From Trichodelitschia bisporula (Eukaryota; Ascomycota; Dothideomycetes; Phaeotrichales; Phaeotrichaceae), in NCBI GenBank assembly GCA_010356995.1, contig ML996707.1, positions 452,680-516,679 of the forward strand: DNA of 64,000 nucleotides. Direction: 5' to 3'. A program made the position numbers and the translations under genes. Under the pieces are notes generated by a model. It was given only the letters and a program-made list of their open reading frames with translations, had not been told where the DNA came from and did no database searches. Within the stretch, counting starts at the first letter, position 1, and each line of letters begins with the position of its first letter. Below, one piece after another: positions 23,092-33,919 of the stretch.

Positions 23092-23698
23092 GGCCTTCGA
23101 GGAATTTTCGCATCGGCTAAAGTTCCTCCAATGGAAAGATTGGTGTGGGTGAATTTGGTAGTCAATGGCGTGAGATGTTCTTGCCTCAGCCGCAGGGTTT
23201 TGATGCTGTCCGTCAGCCGGGGGCGGGATATGTGGTGGGAAGAAGGCGCAAAATCCCGAATACCCGGAGTGGAACGACACTTCCGAATGTCGAGAGACGA
23301 GCAAATGCATCAGCGACCAATGGAGACTTATGCAAAGTCTGAGAAGCGAGGAAGGCGGCAAGCAAAAACAAAGGCGGGGTCGAGATACAGGCGCTTCCAT
23401 GACTGAAGATATTACCCAAGCTTCTTGGACCAGAATATGAGCCGAAGCGCTCAAAGCGATTTGCAGGACGGCCAGTCGTCGATCCAAAGCTTCGCCTGAT
23501 AGGACGTAGGGTGAAGACTGCCGGCACTCATCTCGGGTGCAAAGCCGTGGAAGTGTGCCAGTCAAGCCTCACCTCGGCCGAGTCGGAATGGTGCGCAAGG
23601 AAGGACCAGGACGCGCCTTATTGCACCTGGTCCAAGTCGGGTTGAAGTGTCATGCAGGTCGATCCTCGCCATTCGCAGCGTTTGACGTGGGTTTAAGG

Positions 23699-23738
23699 TT
23701 ATCTGATTCCCACCTCGTTCGCCCTCGCTTTATCTGAT
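23699..23738 (-). promoter_or_regulatory. Two iron-GATA repressor sites near FTR1
   Basis: TTATCTGAT (reverse complement of ATCAGATAA) at 23699-23707 and 23730-23738, 68-107 bases before the FTR1 start codon. They are in opposite orientation to the four others, i.e. arranged symmetrically around the divergent promoter. Confidence 0.85.
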
Positions 23739-23805
23739 TTCCTCACCATCGCCCACCCCTCCGCTTCCTACAACAAGGCGCCCTACTGGCGTATCCACAG
23801 CAATT

Positions 23806-25130
23806 ATGGTAAACGTTTTTGCTGTTCCAGGTAGTCAAAATACTTGCTGTTTTCCAGCCATGAACTGATCACATCAGTGTTTTTCATCTGTTTTCGAGAG
23901 TGCCTTGAAACAAGCATCATCGTGTCCGTGCTGCTCTCGTTCTTGAAGCAGACCCTAGGACCCCAGCACGATGAGAAGGTCTACAAGAAACTCGTCAGAC
24001 AGGTAAAATTCCCACCGAACCTACAGTCGTCCTGTGTTTGACGAACAATTTCGCGCAGGTCTGGTTAGGCGTTGGTCTGGGCCTGGTGATATGCTTGATC
24101 GTTGGCGCGGGCATGATCGGGGCCTTCTACGGCATCGGCAAGAACTACTTCGCCCTGACCGAGGACCTATGGGAGGGCATTTTCGCCCTCTTCGCCTCGC
24201 TCATCATTACGCTGATGGGCGCTGCCCTCCTGCGCGTGTCCAAGCTACAGGATAAATGGCGCGTCAAGATCGCCAAAGCCATCGAGGCCAAGGATACAGC
24301 AACGGGAGTGAAGCTGAGCCATCGTATCAGGCGGTGGACCGAAAAGTACGCCATGTTCGTGCTGCCCTTCATCACGGTGTTACGTGAAGGCCTCGAGGCT
24401 ATTGTCTTCATCGGCGGCGTCGGCTTGGGTATGCCTGCCAGTGCGTTTCCGCTCGCCGTTATCTGCGGGCTGCTTGCCGGGGTGGTCGCCGGCTACCTCA
24501 TCTACAGGTATGGCCTTTGGGTTCTGCTGCAGGTCATTATGACTGACGATGGTTAGGGGAGGGAATCATGCATCGCTGCAGATCTTTCTCATCATTTCGA
24601 CCTGCTTCCTCTACCTCGTTGCCGCCGGGCTCTTTTCCAAGTCCATCTGGTACTTGCAGAACAGAGAAGTGGGTTATCAGTTTGCATAACGAGTCTCTTG
24701 CTGACTCCAAGAAGTGGAACAAGATTGTCGGCGGTGATGCTGCTGAGGTCGGCACCGGACCTGGCTCGTACGACATCCGGAGAAGCGTGTGGCACGTCAA
24801 TGTAAGTTTTCTCCCGGCCTTCAGCGACTCTGCTGACTCTTAAAGTGCTGCGGTCCTGAAATCGGCGGCGGAGGCGGATGGGGCGTATTCAACTCGCTCT
24901 TTGGCTGGCAAAATTCGGCGACGTATGGATCCGTCATCTCGTACAATGTGTACTGGCTTGCCGTGATCGTGGGCTTCCTCGCTCTCGGGTTCAACGAGAA
25001 GTATGGACACTGGCCATTCTTGAAGGCCAAGGCAGGCACGGCGGACGACAGCAGCTCGGATACCACTCCTCCAATCCACTATTCGGACAAGGGCGAGGCT
25101 ACTGAGGGTACTGTGAGAGAGGTGCGATGA
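23806..25130 (+). CDS. FTR1: High-affinity iron permease
   Basis: Six exons: 23806-23830, 23878-24002, 24059-24532, 24582-24668, 24712-24801, 24846-25130; 361 residues, the family length. It is a plasma-membrane permease with about seven helices that imports ferric iron produced by FET3. The two iron-binding motifs are seen: RECLE in the first helix region (exon 2) and REGLE in exon 3. Other family blocks are [36 protein letters not shown], and a C-terminal [15 protein letters not shown] then [20 protein letters not shown]. The donor of intron 3 is GTCATT at 24533, which alone restores the [20 protein letters not shown] segment. The cytosolic tail is acidic and short. Adjacent and divergent to its oxidase partner. 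Confidence 0.94.
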
Positions 25131-25694
25131 TGAGGAGCATCGATGTCAGGAGGGCGTTTCCAAATGGCCTGAAATGGCATGAAGTTTCAGCCTGATTGCT
25201 CAGCCTTGTTGTCTTCTGATATCCACACTTACCATCGCTCGTGCCGCTCAGGGAAGCGGCATCTACCTTGAATCAGCCTCTTTATTTCGCGATTAAGCGC
25301 GTGTCAATTGCTTTCTCTCAGCATCACATATTGAGAGTGTGCCTTGGGATGAATATTCATCCAGGCGATCCGTACACATGTATCATCTTTGGTGGTAAGA
25401 GGTCATGGCTGCACGCCATTAATTTTGAAGTGGGGCTGTGTTGGGCCTGATGGGGGTTACAATTTTCGTTGCCACTTCCTCTACCAACTTTTGGTGTGGT
25501 TTTGGGGCAACTACTTTTGTCATCTACCCCATGTGCCGGGCACAGCCACCTACGACGCCACAAGTGAGATCACCGCCCGAGACATCGCCCGAACTTCTCA
25601 CCTTACTCGCACACACATCTCTCTCCTCCAACATACCTTCGTCCATCACACCGACCCGTAAGCCATCAGCCTCCGCACAACACCCTCTATCATA
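25131..25694. other. Intergenic region
   Basis: 3' flank of FTR1 and CT-rich leader of the BTB-like gene. No further feature recognised. Confidence 0.4.
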
Positions 25695-27209
25695 ATGTCG
25701 CCCACAGACATCATCATGTCGACCACTGAGCGCTCCCCCTCTCCCCCCTCCGCGAGCTTCATCACCCCCATCGCCCTAGCAGGCAACCTCCTCCTGACCA
25801 TCAGCACCACCCGTCCTCAGCTCTTCTCACGCACTTATCGCGTCTCCACCACCGCCCTAACATCTGCCTCGCCCTTCTTTGCCGCACTCCTCCACCCCTC
25901 CAAATTCGCCGAAGGCCGCACCGTCGCCGAGATTCTAGCCAATCTCCCTTCTTCTCTCGGCGACATGGACTTGGCCCAGCTTCCGCGCGTGCACGTTGAG
26001 GACGTGGGCCGGATATCGGCCGTGAACGATGTGGGTGCGTTGATCGGAGACTTTCTGCGTATCATGCACGGCGAGGAGCTTGACAAGCCGACGATGCCGG
26101 TGGCCAATCTCGCGAATCTGGTTGCCGTGGCAGATCGGTTTGAGGCGCTGGACGCGCTGCGCGAGTGGGCAGAGCGGCGGAAGGTGGTGGAATCGATGGA
26201 GCGGCGACAGGTGGTGAAAGCGGCGCATACGAAGTCGGCAAGGGGGAAGGCGGGACCGGAGACGCTGAGTGAGGAGCGGCTGCGGCAGAGGGTTTTGGCT
26301 GGCCTGACGCTGGGGTACTCGCCGTGGGTGGGCACATACAGCAAACAGTTGATATTGGGGCCTATGACGCGGAGAGAGCGCGAGGCCGAGAATGAGGAGG
26401 CGGCGTTGTGGTGGGATTTGCCGAGTGGAATAGAAGGTCGGTTATTCACTTGTCAGGGCTGAGAGAGGGAGGTGTAGAAGCGGGCAAGGCGCTGTGCTGT
26501 TGGACAGCTGGATTTCCTACTACTCATATGGCGCAAAGCGAGCCTCTAACACGGGCCAGACGAAATACACGTCCGCCGCACCTACATTCTCGACACTCTC
26601 GCATCGATTCAATCCTACTTCCTCAAACGTTACATGTCGGGCGAGCGTCAGTGCCGACTAGGCTACGACACCTCGGCGGCCTGCGACTCCTTCCAGCTCG
26701 GAGAAATGGTGCGCTTCTTCGGCCGCACAGGGCTGCTCCGAATGTCAAGTACATTGCTGAGCGCCTCGGATGCCGACTCGGATGCGGGAGGCACGGAATA
26801 TACGGGCAGTATATCCGCCATCATCGAACAGCTCAAACAGTGCCCGGGCTATCAAATAGATCCGAACCACAAATATTGCGGGCTGCGCTCGAAGCTGTCG
26901 CCCTTGCTCTCGACTTTTGCTTCGATGTTTAAGCCTAACTATCGCGCTGGCAACGTGGGTATCTGTGGTGACTGTTGGGAGAAGTACCGCCAGCGGTATG
27001 CGTGGGGTAGGGCCAAGCGGCCGGTTACATGGGCCATGGAGACGGCAAACGACGGGGAACGGAAGGGTTATGGCTATGATTACGGTGAAACGTCATGTCT
27101 GAATGGTCACTTGCCGGCGCGGGATATGTTCATGGCGGCGATACGGGATTGGACTGATGTTGAGCTCGCACAAACAGGGTGGAGTACGACACCGTTTCTT
27201 AGGGTGTGA
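25695..27209 (+). CDS. BTB/POZ-like fungal protein
   Basis: Two exons, 25695-26436 and 26560-27209; 463 residues, with an unusually long 123-nt intron whose removal joins ...PSGIE to DEIHVRRTYILDTL in frame. Residues about 25-160 have the BTB pattern: a strand pair, then RVSTTALTSASPFFAALL (the usual start of the central helices), and further on DFLRIMHGEE and LANLVAVADRFEALD. The C-terminal half contains CRLGYDTSAACDSFQLGEMVRFF and a cysteine-rich CGDCWEKYRQRY stretch; I recognise this only as a conserved fungal arrangement. Comparable proteins are uncharacterised; BTB domains mediate protein interaction. An ATG at 25716 is an alternative start. Confidence 0.6.
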
Positions 27210-28068
27210 TGGGAGATGCTTGGGATGTTAGAGCTGTCTGGAGCTGCTACTCCTTGCTTTACTTTCTCTCAGTGAGTTATACCCTTGGGTTCGGTTAGGC
27301 GCGGTTAGAGCAGGGGGCTCCTGCGAGGCATACAGGCGTTCAGGCATTGTTGAGGCAGTGAGGCACTTCAGAATCCGCTGAAACGACGCGATAGAGGAAT
27401 TCAGGAGCAATAAAGCCATACGCGCCTGATCTAACTCAGAGGATGCCATCATGAGGTGATCGTTGTGGTGCAAAATGATGCCCATAAGGCTGTGCAGGAG
27501 GCGCAGTTTGTAGAGAATGACTGCGAACAGGCTGAGTCGGATATTTCGATTGGCTTTGATTGGCTGGTTGCAGCTCAGCCACCTTGTGCAGAGTTTAAAG
27601 ATGCCTGACTTTGCTTAATGTTGCCTGACCTTGTTGGTGGCTCCGCGTTCAAGCAATCTGGTTCAATGCCACACCCGCTGCATGAGTATACCGGAGACTT
27701 CTCCGCACGCACATACCGATGCAAGGCGGCTGGAGTATCAGCCGGAGGCAATTTGAGGCCCTTTACCTTAACCACCTGGCGTAGATCGTGAGCTCACCTG
27801 AATGCGCCGCTGGGGGCGAAATGAACGGCGAGGCAGACTGATGGGCAACTTCGCCTTCATCAGGAGTCATGATGGAAGCTGAATGCTGAAACTGTAATAT
27901 CTAGTTGTGTATAAGAACAACGCGTCCTCCACGAGGGAGTGGAATGCTAAACACTAGCTCACCAGTGAACAAAGGACACTTCATACCGATCCGCGTCACC
28001 AGCCTTGGTCACCGAACGACAGAAGCTGCTACCCAACCACTTGGCCTCCCCAACCACCAACTAATAAC
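27210..28068. other. Intergenic region
   Basis: About 860 bases without a supported gene; the last 100 bases are the leader of the VWA gene. Confidence 0.4.
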
Positions 28069-29148
28069 ATGGCTTCCTTCTCACTCATCACTCCCTCTCC
28101 CACCATCTGCTTTACCTCCCCCTCATCAACCCGACCATCCGCCCCCAGACAGAACACCATGTTGCGCTCCCTAAAGGATAGTTTCACCCGCCGCAACTCA
28201 TCAAAGGGCGACTCTTTCCTGCGAAAGAATTCAGACACTCCAAACCCCGCCACCAAGCCGACACGCCGGCCAGGTACGTCCAACGCAGCGAGCTCGCACT
28301 CAAACACAGCTAACCCACCAGACCGCCCAAACATGAACGCCTTCACAACCCCCACCAATGAACCCCCGCCCGCCTACACCCCGGCGGCAGCTCCCTTCCC
28401 CGGCAGCATCGCCCCCGCAATGAACCCCGCCCCCGGCGCCTTGGCATCAAACCCCGCATCCACCACCGAAGACGATCGCTACGCCTTCCTCTCCACCTTC
28501 GACACCGTCTTCCTAATCGACGACTCGGGGTCCATGGCCGGGCGCAGCTGGCGCGAAACCGCGCGCGCGCTCGAAATGATCACACCGGTGTGCGTCGAGC
28601 ACGACGCCGACGGCATCGATTTGTACTTCCTGAATGCGCCGGACACGCCCTGGTACCGCAATGTGTCCGCGGCGTCTACGATACGGGAGATTTTCAGCTC
28701 CGTGCGGCCGCGCGGGGGGACGCCGACGGGACAGCGCCTGAATGCGATTCTGCGCCCGTATTTGGCGCGGTATGCGGCGGATCCCGAGCGCACGAAGCCG
28801 TTGAACATTATTGTCATCACCGATGGCGAGCCGAGTGACGACGTTGAGAGCCCGCTGATTGCGGCGGCGAAGAAACTGGACCGTCTCGAGGCGCCGGCGT
28901 GGCAGGTTGGTGTGCAGTTTTTCCAGGTTGGGAATGAGCCTGGGGCGCGCGAGCATTTGAGGCAGTTGGATGATGATCTTGGGGAGCTTGCGGGCGATGA
29001 CGATCTGAGGGATATGGTGGATACGGTGCCGTATGCTGAGGGGATGGAGCTCAATGCGGAGCATATACTTAAGGTGCTCCTGGGGTCGGTGGTTAGGCGG
29101 TGGGATCGCAAGCGCTCGGCGGAGTTTCAGCGGACGCGGAGATCGTGA
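28069..29148 (+). CDS. von Willebrand factor A (VWA) domain protein
   Basis: The frame runs uninterrupted for 359 codons, but a 48-nt in-frame intron at 28274-28321 (GTACGT donor, GCTAAC branch site, CACCAG acceptor) is likely, giving 343 residues. The first in-frame ATG is 28069; ATG 28159 (MLRSLKDSFTRRNSS) is a good alternative because the first 30 residues look like translated CT-rich leader. After a Pro/Ser-rich N-terminus, the VWA domain covers about residues 143-335. It has a complete MIDAS metal site: DDSGS (Asp151, Ser153, Ser155), the Thr in GGTPTGQRL, and Asp in VITDGEPSD. Proteins of this type are cytoplasmic in fungi and mostly uncharacterised. Domain call is firm; the biological role is unknown. 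Confidence 0.82.
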   Translation: MASFSLITPSPTICFTSPSSTRPSAPRQNTMLRSLKDSFTRRNSSKGDSFLRKNSDTPNPATKPTRRPGTSNAASSHSNTANPPDRPNMNAFTTPTNEPPPAYTPAAAPFPGSIAPAMNPAPGALASNPASTTEDDRYAFLSTFDTVFLIDDSGSMAGRSWRETARALEMITPVCVEHDADGIDLYFLNAPDTPWYRNVSAASTIREIFSSVRPRGGTPTGQRLNAILRPYLARYAADPERTKPLNIIVITDGEPSDDVESPLIAAAKKLDRLEAPAWQVGVQFFQVGNEPGAREHLRQLDDDLGELAGDDDLRDMVDTVPYAEGMELNAEHILKVLLGSVVRRWDRKRSAEFQRTRRS

Positions 29149-29938
29149 GTGGTTTCCGCAGATTGAGGTGTCCCCTAGTCTTTTTTATTCGGCGTTGTGG
29201 GACGGTTGAGAGGCGTAACGGACAGGTCGCTATTGGCACGGTAGAGGTTTCCTCCTCCCTGGAGGACATCACTTGCGGTTCCTATACGGTTATCATTCTT
29301 TTCCTTGTCGAGCTTTCTCGTTGGCCCGAAACCCTAAAACAGCCCGATAGATAGAGCATCACAGCTATTCGATGCTTAGGCAGTTAAATTTCCATTCCTT
29401 GACGAGCATTCTCTCTGATCCGAAAGCTTAGACGAAAACACGATAGACTGAACAGTGCAAGCATCCGATGCTCAAGCAGTTCAAATTTCATTCTTCAAAT
29501 TTCATTCTTCAACGAGCTTTCTGTCTGACCCGAATGCTTGGACTAAAGCACGATAGACGGAACGCACAAGCATTCGATATTTGGACATTTGAATATCATG
29601 CCTCGACAAGGCACGCAACCCAGCCCACCAGCTCACCCTCGTTGGGTCCTAACCGCAAAACACTCGAAAAGTCATGCCCTTCCTGCTTGTGTGCTTTGAG
29701 GGCGAGGCAGGCCACAACCTTCTCGAGCGACCACTGGACAGGACCCAACCCTGCTGGCCCAATCCCACTCGGTAATGATAGACACCTAACCCGCCCGGGT
29801 ATATTCTAACCAATGACAGTAATGACAGACACGCTAGCCCGCTGGCTATTTACATCTCAGGAAGGACGGTTTCTGATAACCACCAACCCACCAACCCATC
29901 ATTGCTTCCAATACTGCCCAATCCGCTTATTCAACGCC
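29149..29938. other. Intergenic region with tandem degenerate repeats
   Basis: No gene supported. Holds the ~100-bp direct repeats listed next. Confidence 0.4.
29364..29610. repeat. Imperfect tandem repeat, ~100 bp unit, 2.5 copies
   Basis: Copy 1 (about 29364-29456) and copy 2 (29457-29562) share blocks such as GATGCT, CAGTT, AAATTTC, ACGAGC, a CTGA(T/C)CCGAA block, GCTT(A/G)GAC and ACACGATAGAC. A third, partial copy begins at about 29563 with CACAAGCATTCGAT. Copy 2 also contains an internal 14-base doubling of CAAATTTCATTCTT. Copies differ by both transitions and transversions. Confidence 0.65.
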
Positions 29939-30466
29939 TCAGAGCGAAAAGAAAATCCTATAAAGCCAAAGAGCCGCGTTCACCGCGGCCAGCATCACGC
30001 TCATGAAGGCGCCGGTCGTATCGATCTCGAGGAAAGCATCCGGCCCGGGAACCGCCTCCGGCTCGGGGGTATCCGAGTGCGGCTGCTCGCGCTGCTCGTC
30101 CTCGGAAAAGCCTTCGATAAGGCCGCGTTGGTGCCGCAGCATCGCCGCGGTCGGCGTAGTGCGCGAGGGCCCGCAACGCCGGTAGGCGCGGGGCGGACCT
30201 TGAGGAGTGGCGGACCGGTAAACAGACACCGGGGGGACGAAGTCCGGGGGGGAAGGAGCGCGCGAGCGGACCGAGCGCGCGGACTGCGGAGGCGAGTCCC
30301 CGACCAGGGTGGAGGAGTCGGAGGAGTCGGAGGAGTCGGAGGTTGGCGGGGATGGGTAGGGAGAGCTAGGCCGAGGCGCTGGAGCTTGAGATTCAATAGT
30401 CTCCTGCTCCTCCTCGAGGACTAGCCATTCAAAGACGCGCTGGTTGAAAGGAGTGTTCCGAGCCAT
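29939..30466 (-). CDS. Hypothetical Pro/Ser-rich protein with C-terminal membrane anchor
   Basis: 175-residue frame from ATG 30466 (MARNTPFNQRVFEWLVLEEE). An earlier in-frame ATG at 30517 would give 192 residues. An amphipathic N-terminus is followed by a low-complexity acidic/Ser/Pro middle (runs of DSS) and a hydrophobic last 25 residues (FMSVMLAAVNAALWLYRIFFSL). This would make it a tail-anchored protein of ER, mitochondrial or peroxisomal membranes. No family recognised; opposite-strand frames of similar length exist, so the gene call rests on the coherent protein architecture. Confidence 0.45.
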   Translation of the reverse strand: MARNTPFNQRVFEWLVLEEEQETIESQAPAPRPSSPYPSPPTSDSSDSSDSSTLVGDSPPQSARSVRSRAPSPPDFVPPVSVYRSATPQGPPRAYRRCGPSRTTPTAAMLRHQRGLIEGFSEDEQREQPHSDTPEPEAVPGPDAFLEIDTTGAFMSVMLAAVNAALWLYRIFFSL

Positions 30467-30689
30467 ATTGGCGAATGGCTTGAGAACGAAGAGCGAGTTA
30501 AAAAGGCCCAAGGCCAATTTATGCTCCTGCTTGAAGGGCCCCCGAGAGATGAAAAGAGGACACTTTTCGAAAGCAGAGGGGAGAGGTCAAGGTATTTTCA
30601 AGAGCCACTTCAAGATCTAACCTGGTCGCCGATATCTCGTTACGGCTCTCCGCTCTCTAGGACGCGTAGGCACAGTCGCAGTGCTTGCG

Positions 30690-31130
30690 TCGTCGCAGGG
30701 ACGGCCAGCATGGTAAGTTGACGATGCGGACGCCATCCGGCCCGTTCGAGTCCCGATCTCCGAGATGCATATGCCAGGGAAAGTCGCAGAATCGTAGTGA
30801 CTCACTGGTTGCAGGGACGCCAGCATGACACTGTGAATACGTAAGTTGACGATTTGGGGGAGCCGCTATGCCAGTTACAGCGCGTCTACGTACTCTGCCC
30901 ACCGTGGATTAGGGACAGCAGGATGAGAAATCAACGACTTTGACTTTCGCCGCTGATATCAGGGTTTGGGAGGATGCAAATACTTGCTACATTATCATGC
31001 CATGGCTACGCAGCTTATCACGCTTGTGACTACGAAGCTGCCATCATCGTCATCGCAGGGAACGGGGTACCGACCCGGCAGGCCGAGAGTTCAATGTGCG
31101 GTACGTTAAGTCGGCGATTTTGACTGCGAC
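30690..31130. repeat. Dispersed degenerate repeat (GCAGGGACG...GTAAGTTGACGAT)
   Basis: Related blocks at about 30691-30726, 30811-30855, 30904-30935 and 31055-31125 share a GCAGGGACG-CCAGCATG core followed by a TACGTAAGTTGACGAT-like core. Similarity falls from the second to the fourth copy. Directly visible; origin unknown. Confidence 0.5.
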
Positions 31131-33898
31131 TTCGATGTTGAACCCCCGGATGCTTACGACGCGCGCGCGTTTAAGCTACAGGCCAAGAGCTAGAGTACCA
31201 TGGAACGCTCTCTGTCTAAAGCTTGGCTCAACGGCTGTTAGCGCTTGCACCACAGACTGAATATAAATGGAGTTGATACCTCGGAGTTTGTGTAAAAGAA
31301 TATCAGTCGACGGTGTAGCTGCAACTTGGGCGTCGAGCCCAGATTCCGCCGAGGCGCGGATATACTAGAACTAGCGACGGGTCCAAAGCTATGGAACCAC
31401 GGTGCGTACTCTGTCCGGAGTGATGATGGGCCCGCTGACAGCGCCAATGTTGCAAAAGATGAGATTTCCAAACGGGCGAGAAATCGGAAGTCACAGTGCA
31501 TGCGTCTTATGCGCGACCACACGGGTATTCTCGGTGATTAAAACAGCGTCCTCGGCGTGTGATCTAGAACTTCAGGTACGAGTCATCCCGCTTAAGGTTA
31601 GGCAGTATCGTACGTCCATTGGCTAATTGTCCCCTCCCTCATGTGAATTTCAGCCTTCGTGAGGCTGAGAGTGGTCGTAGTGGGGATGGAGTAGTGGTCT
31701 AGAAACAATCCACGCCAGCCAGAACGCTATTCCAGCTTTGCACAGCTCACTACAACCAAAGTCAGAGAAGGGCAAAGTGCGCGTCAAGTCCTCACTGGCA
31801 TCACTATACACTCCAGGCGGTAAGTCTCGGCGATATCACAGCCGGAGACACGTCGGCTCACCCCAGTGGGTCTGCTTTCCCGGAACCGGTGCATTGTCGT
31901 TCCTGTTGCGAGTGCGGCCTAGAACGAAGATGGTGATCGTACCCGCGGGGAGGTGACGCCTCAATCCTAACTTCGGGACCCGGTCAGCTTGGTCGAGAGT
32001 TTAAGGGACGATGTCGACCGTGAAGGTAAGCAAGTGACGTTGTCGCCCTGGTCTTTGAGGCTCAGTCGGCTAAGGCGCGGCTGGGGGCACTTGGCGGTAC
32101 CATAGGCCGGTCGGGCCGGCCCATAGATGCGGAGCCGCAGCACACGAAGACAAAACGAAGGAAGCTTCGCCACTCACGCGACCGGATCCTCTCCCAAAAT
32201 ACCACCCCGCACCAACGCTACGACATTCCGCATCCACTGCCCCGCACACCTAACCCGCCCCACGCGGACGACGACGAGGGCGACCGCACCCCGGGAAGCG
32301 CTCGCCTGTTATATACTGGTAAGCGCTATGCTCGTATCCCCTTTATTGAGTTGCCAAATATGGTACCCATGCTCCAAGCGCACCGGCCAATGGCACCGCT
32401 GTACGGGAACGGCGATGCCTGTCACGCGAGGGCGAGTACGGTACGGTAGAGACGCACGATCGGCCGTCGCCAGATGTCATGCTGCGCAGCTCGAGGTCGC
32501 TGCTGGGGTTTGTACGGTATGCACCGGAGCAGGATCCGGTGGGGCAGCTTGGGTGCGCGAGCGTAGGACTCGCCGTTCGTGTGCGCGATGAAGCGAGGAA
32601 GGTGGCAGTGCTGTGGTTGCAGCGGGCAAGAGATACTACTCGTATGCGTGCCGAGTGTGTTTGGCGGGGATGTTTGGTTAGGTGGTGCGATATTGGTGAG
32701 GATATGGGTGAGTTTGGTGTTGGCAAGTCGTTCAACACCCCTCCTCTGCGCGTCGTCTGCTCCTTTCTCCTCGCCGCACCGACACCGGCAGCTGTTTGGC
32801 CCAGGAGGCAAGCGCGCACCGACCAGGAGTTGAGAACATTTTGATCACCCGAAAGCTTCATCTTCGGCCTCCTCCCACGCCGCAGAACAAAAACGCACAC
32901 CGACCGCCCTTCGGCACCCACCACCGGAACAAGCTTCGCAGCGGAACGCCGATGCAGCAAGAAAAAAAGAAGAAGGCCGGAAACTCGCTTGCCCCGCGCC
33001 ATTGTGTCAGAGCAGCGGAAGCGCGCAGGCCCAAGCGGGAGAGTTGGTATCGGTGCAGGCTTGCAAAACCTGAGCCGCGCAGGGTAGGGGAGGTTGCTCG
33101 GGCTGCACGGCGTGTTTGGGGTGGAAACGGAACGGGTGGTGGTGGCGGCGGGCGTCAGTCTCTTGTCTCCTTTGTGGAACTCCGCACTCCGCTCCGCGAT
33201 TCTCTTACCGTGCAAAGTTTGTACCGACCGGTACGGTGTGCGACCTCCTGCGTCGTGACAGCTGCAGCCAGCAGTATCACCGAGGGGGGAGGGTACCGGT
33301 GATATGTAGGAGAAGGGGAGGGAATGACATGTTGACGTCGGGTGTGTCTCTTGTCAACTTGTCTGACGGGGCCGAGCATTCGGTCTCTGGTTACGTATGG
33401 GCGACTCTCTCGTCTGGTTTTTGCCGCTCTTAATCCTCCACCGTCGCCGCGGACATCACGACGCCGCACCCCGCGAGGCTGCACGCCCTCTCCAGCCGCG
33501 GGCGCTGGGGCTACCGCCAGGGGCTGGGGGGGCCTGGAAGTGCTTGACTCTTGGTCTGCAGGAGGGCACGAGGTGAGTATGGGGCAACAATCGAAGAGGT
33601 CGGGGGAGAAGAGCCGTATCGAGCAGGTCTTGTTCTCTTCGCCGCGCTAGCAAGCTACTCCGTAGATGTCGTATTCCGGGGATGATGACCGACAACAACG
33701 ACTACCTGGTAGATTGTCCACAGCCTGATAGGCGGCGATCGTCAGGTCTCATTTCCTCTGTTCTCCTCTCTTCTAACCCCCGCATCACTCGTAGATTGTA
33801 CGGTAGGGAAAGACAGAGAACTGTCAGATCCATCTCTTCGTCTCTCCATAGGCATCATCATCCTTGGACGGCAGCGAACAGTTTCTAGCATCTTTCCC

Positions 33899-33919
33899 TC
33901 TCTCTCTCTCTCTCTCTCT
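33899..33919. repeat. (TC)n microsatellite
   Basis: About ten TC repeats in a CT-rich block. Confidence 0.85.

Larger units (their letters stand above)
22529..23805. promoter_or_regulatory. Bidirectional iron-regulated promoter (FET3/FTR1)
   Basis: The 1,277-base gap between the two divergent start codons contains six exact ATCAGATAA elements (three near FET3, one central, two near FTR1). It also has CCAAT boxes at 22841-22845, 23128-23132 and 23317-23321. In ascomycetes ATCWGATAA is the known target of the iron-sensing GATA repressor (SreA/Fep1/Sre1), and CCAAT is bound by the CBC complex with which HapX acts. I infer repression of both genes under iron sufficiency. ORFs inside this interval are judged to be chance. 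Confidence 0.85.

Noticed and set aside
22645-23565. 306-codon minus-strand frame in the iron-uptake promoter
   Set aside because: It lies across the operator-rich divergent promoter, has low-complexity Arg/Ser composition, and would overlap all but two of the GATA sites.
32343-33215. 290-codon minus-strand frame in the gene-poor region
   Set aside because: Arginine/serine-rich translation without any family motif, with equally long frames on the opposite strand; typical of GC-rich non-coding DNA.
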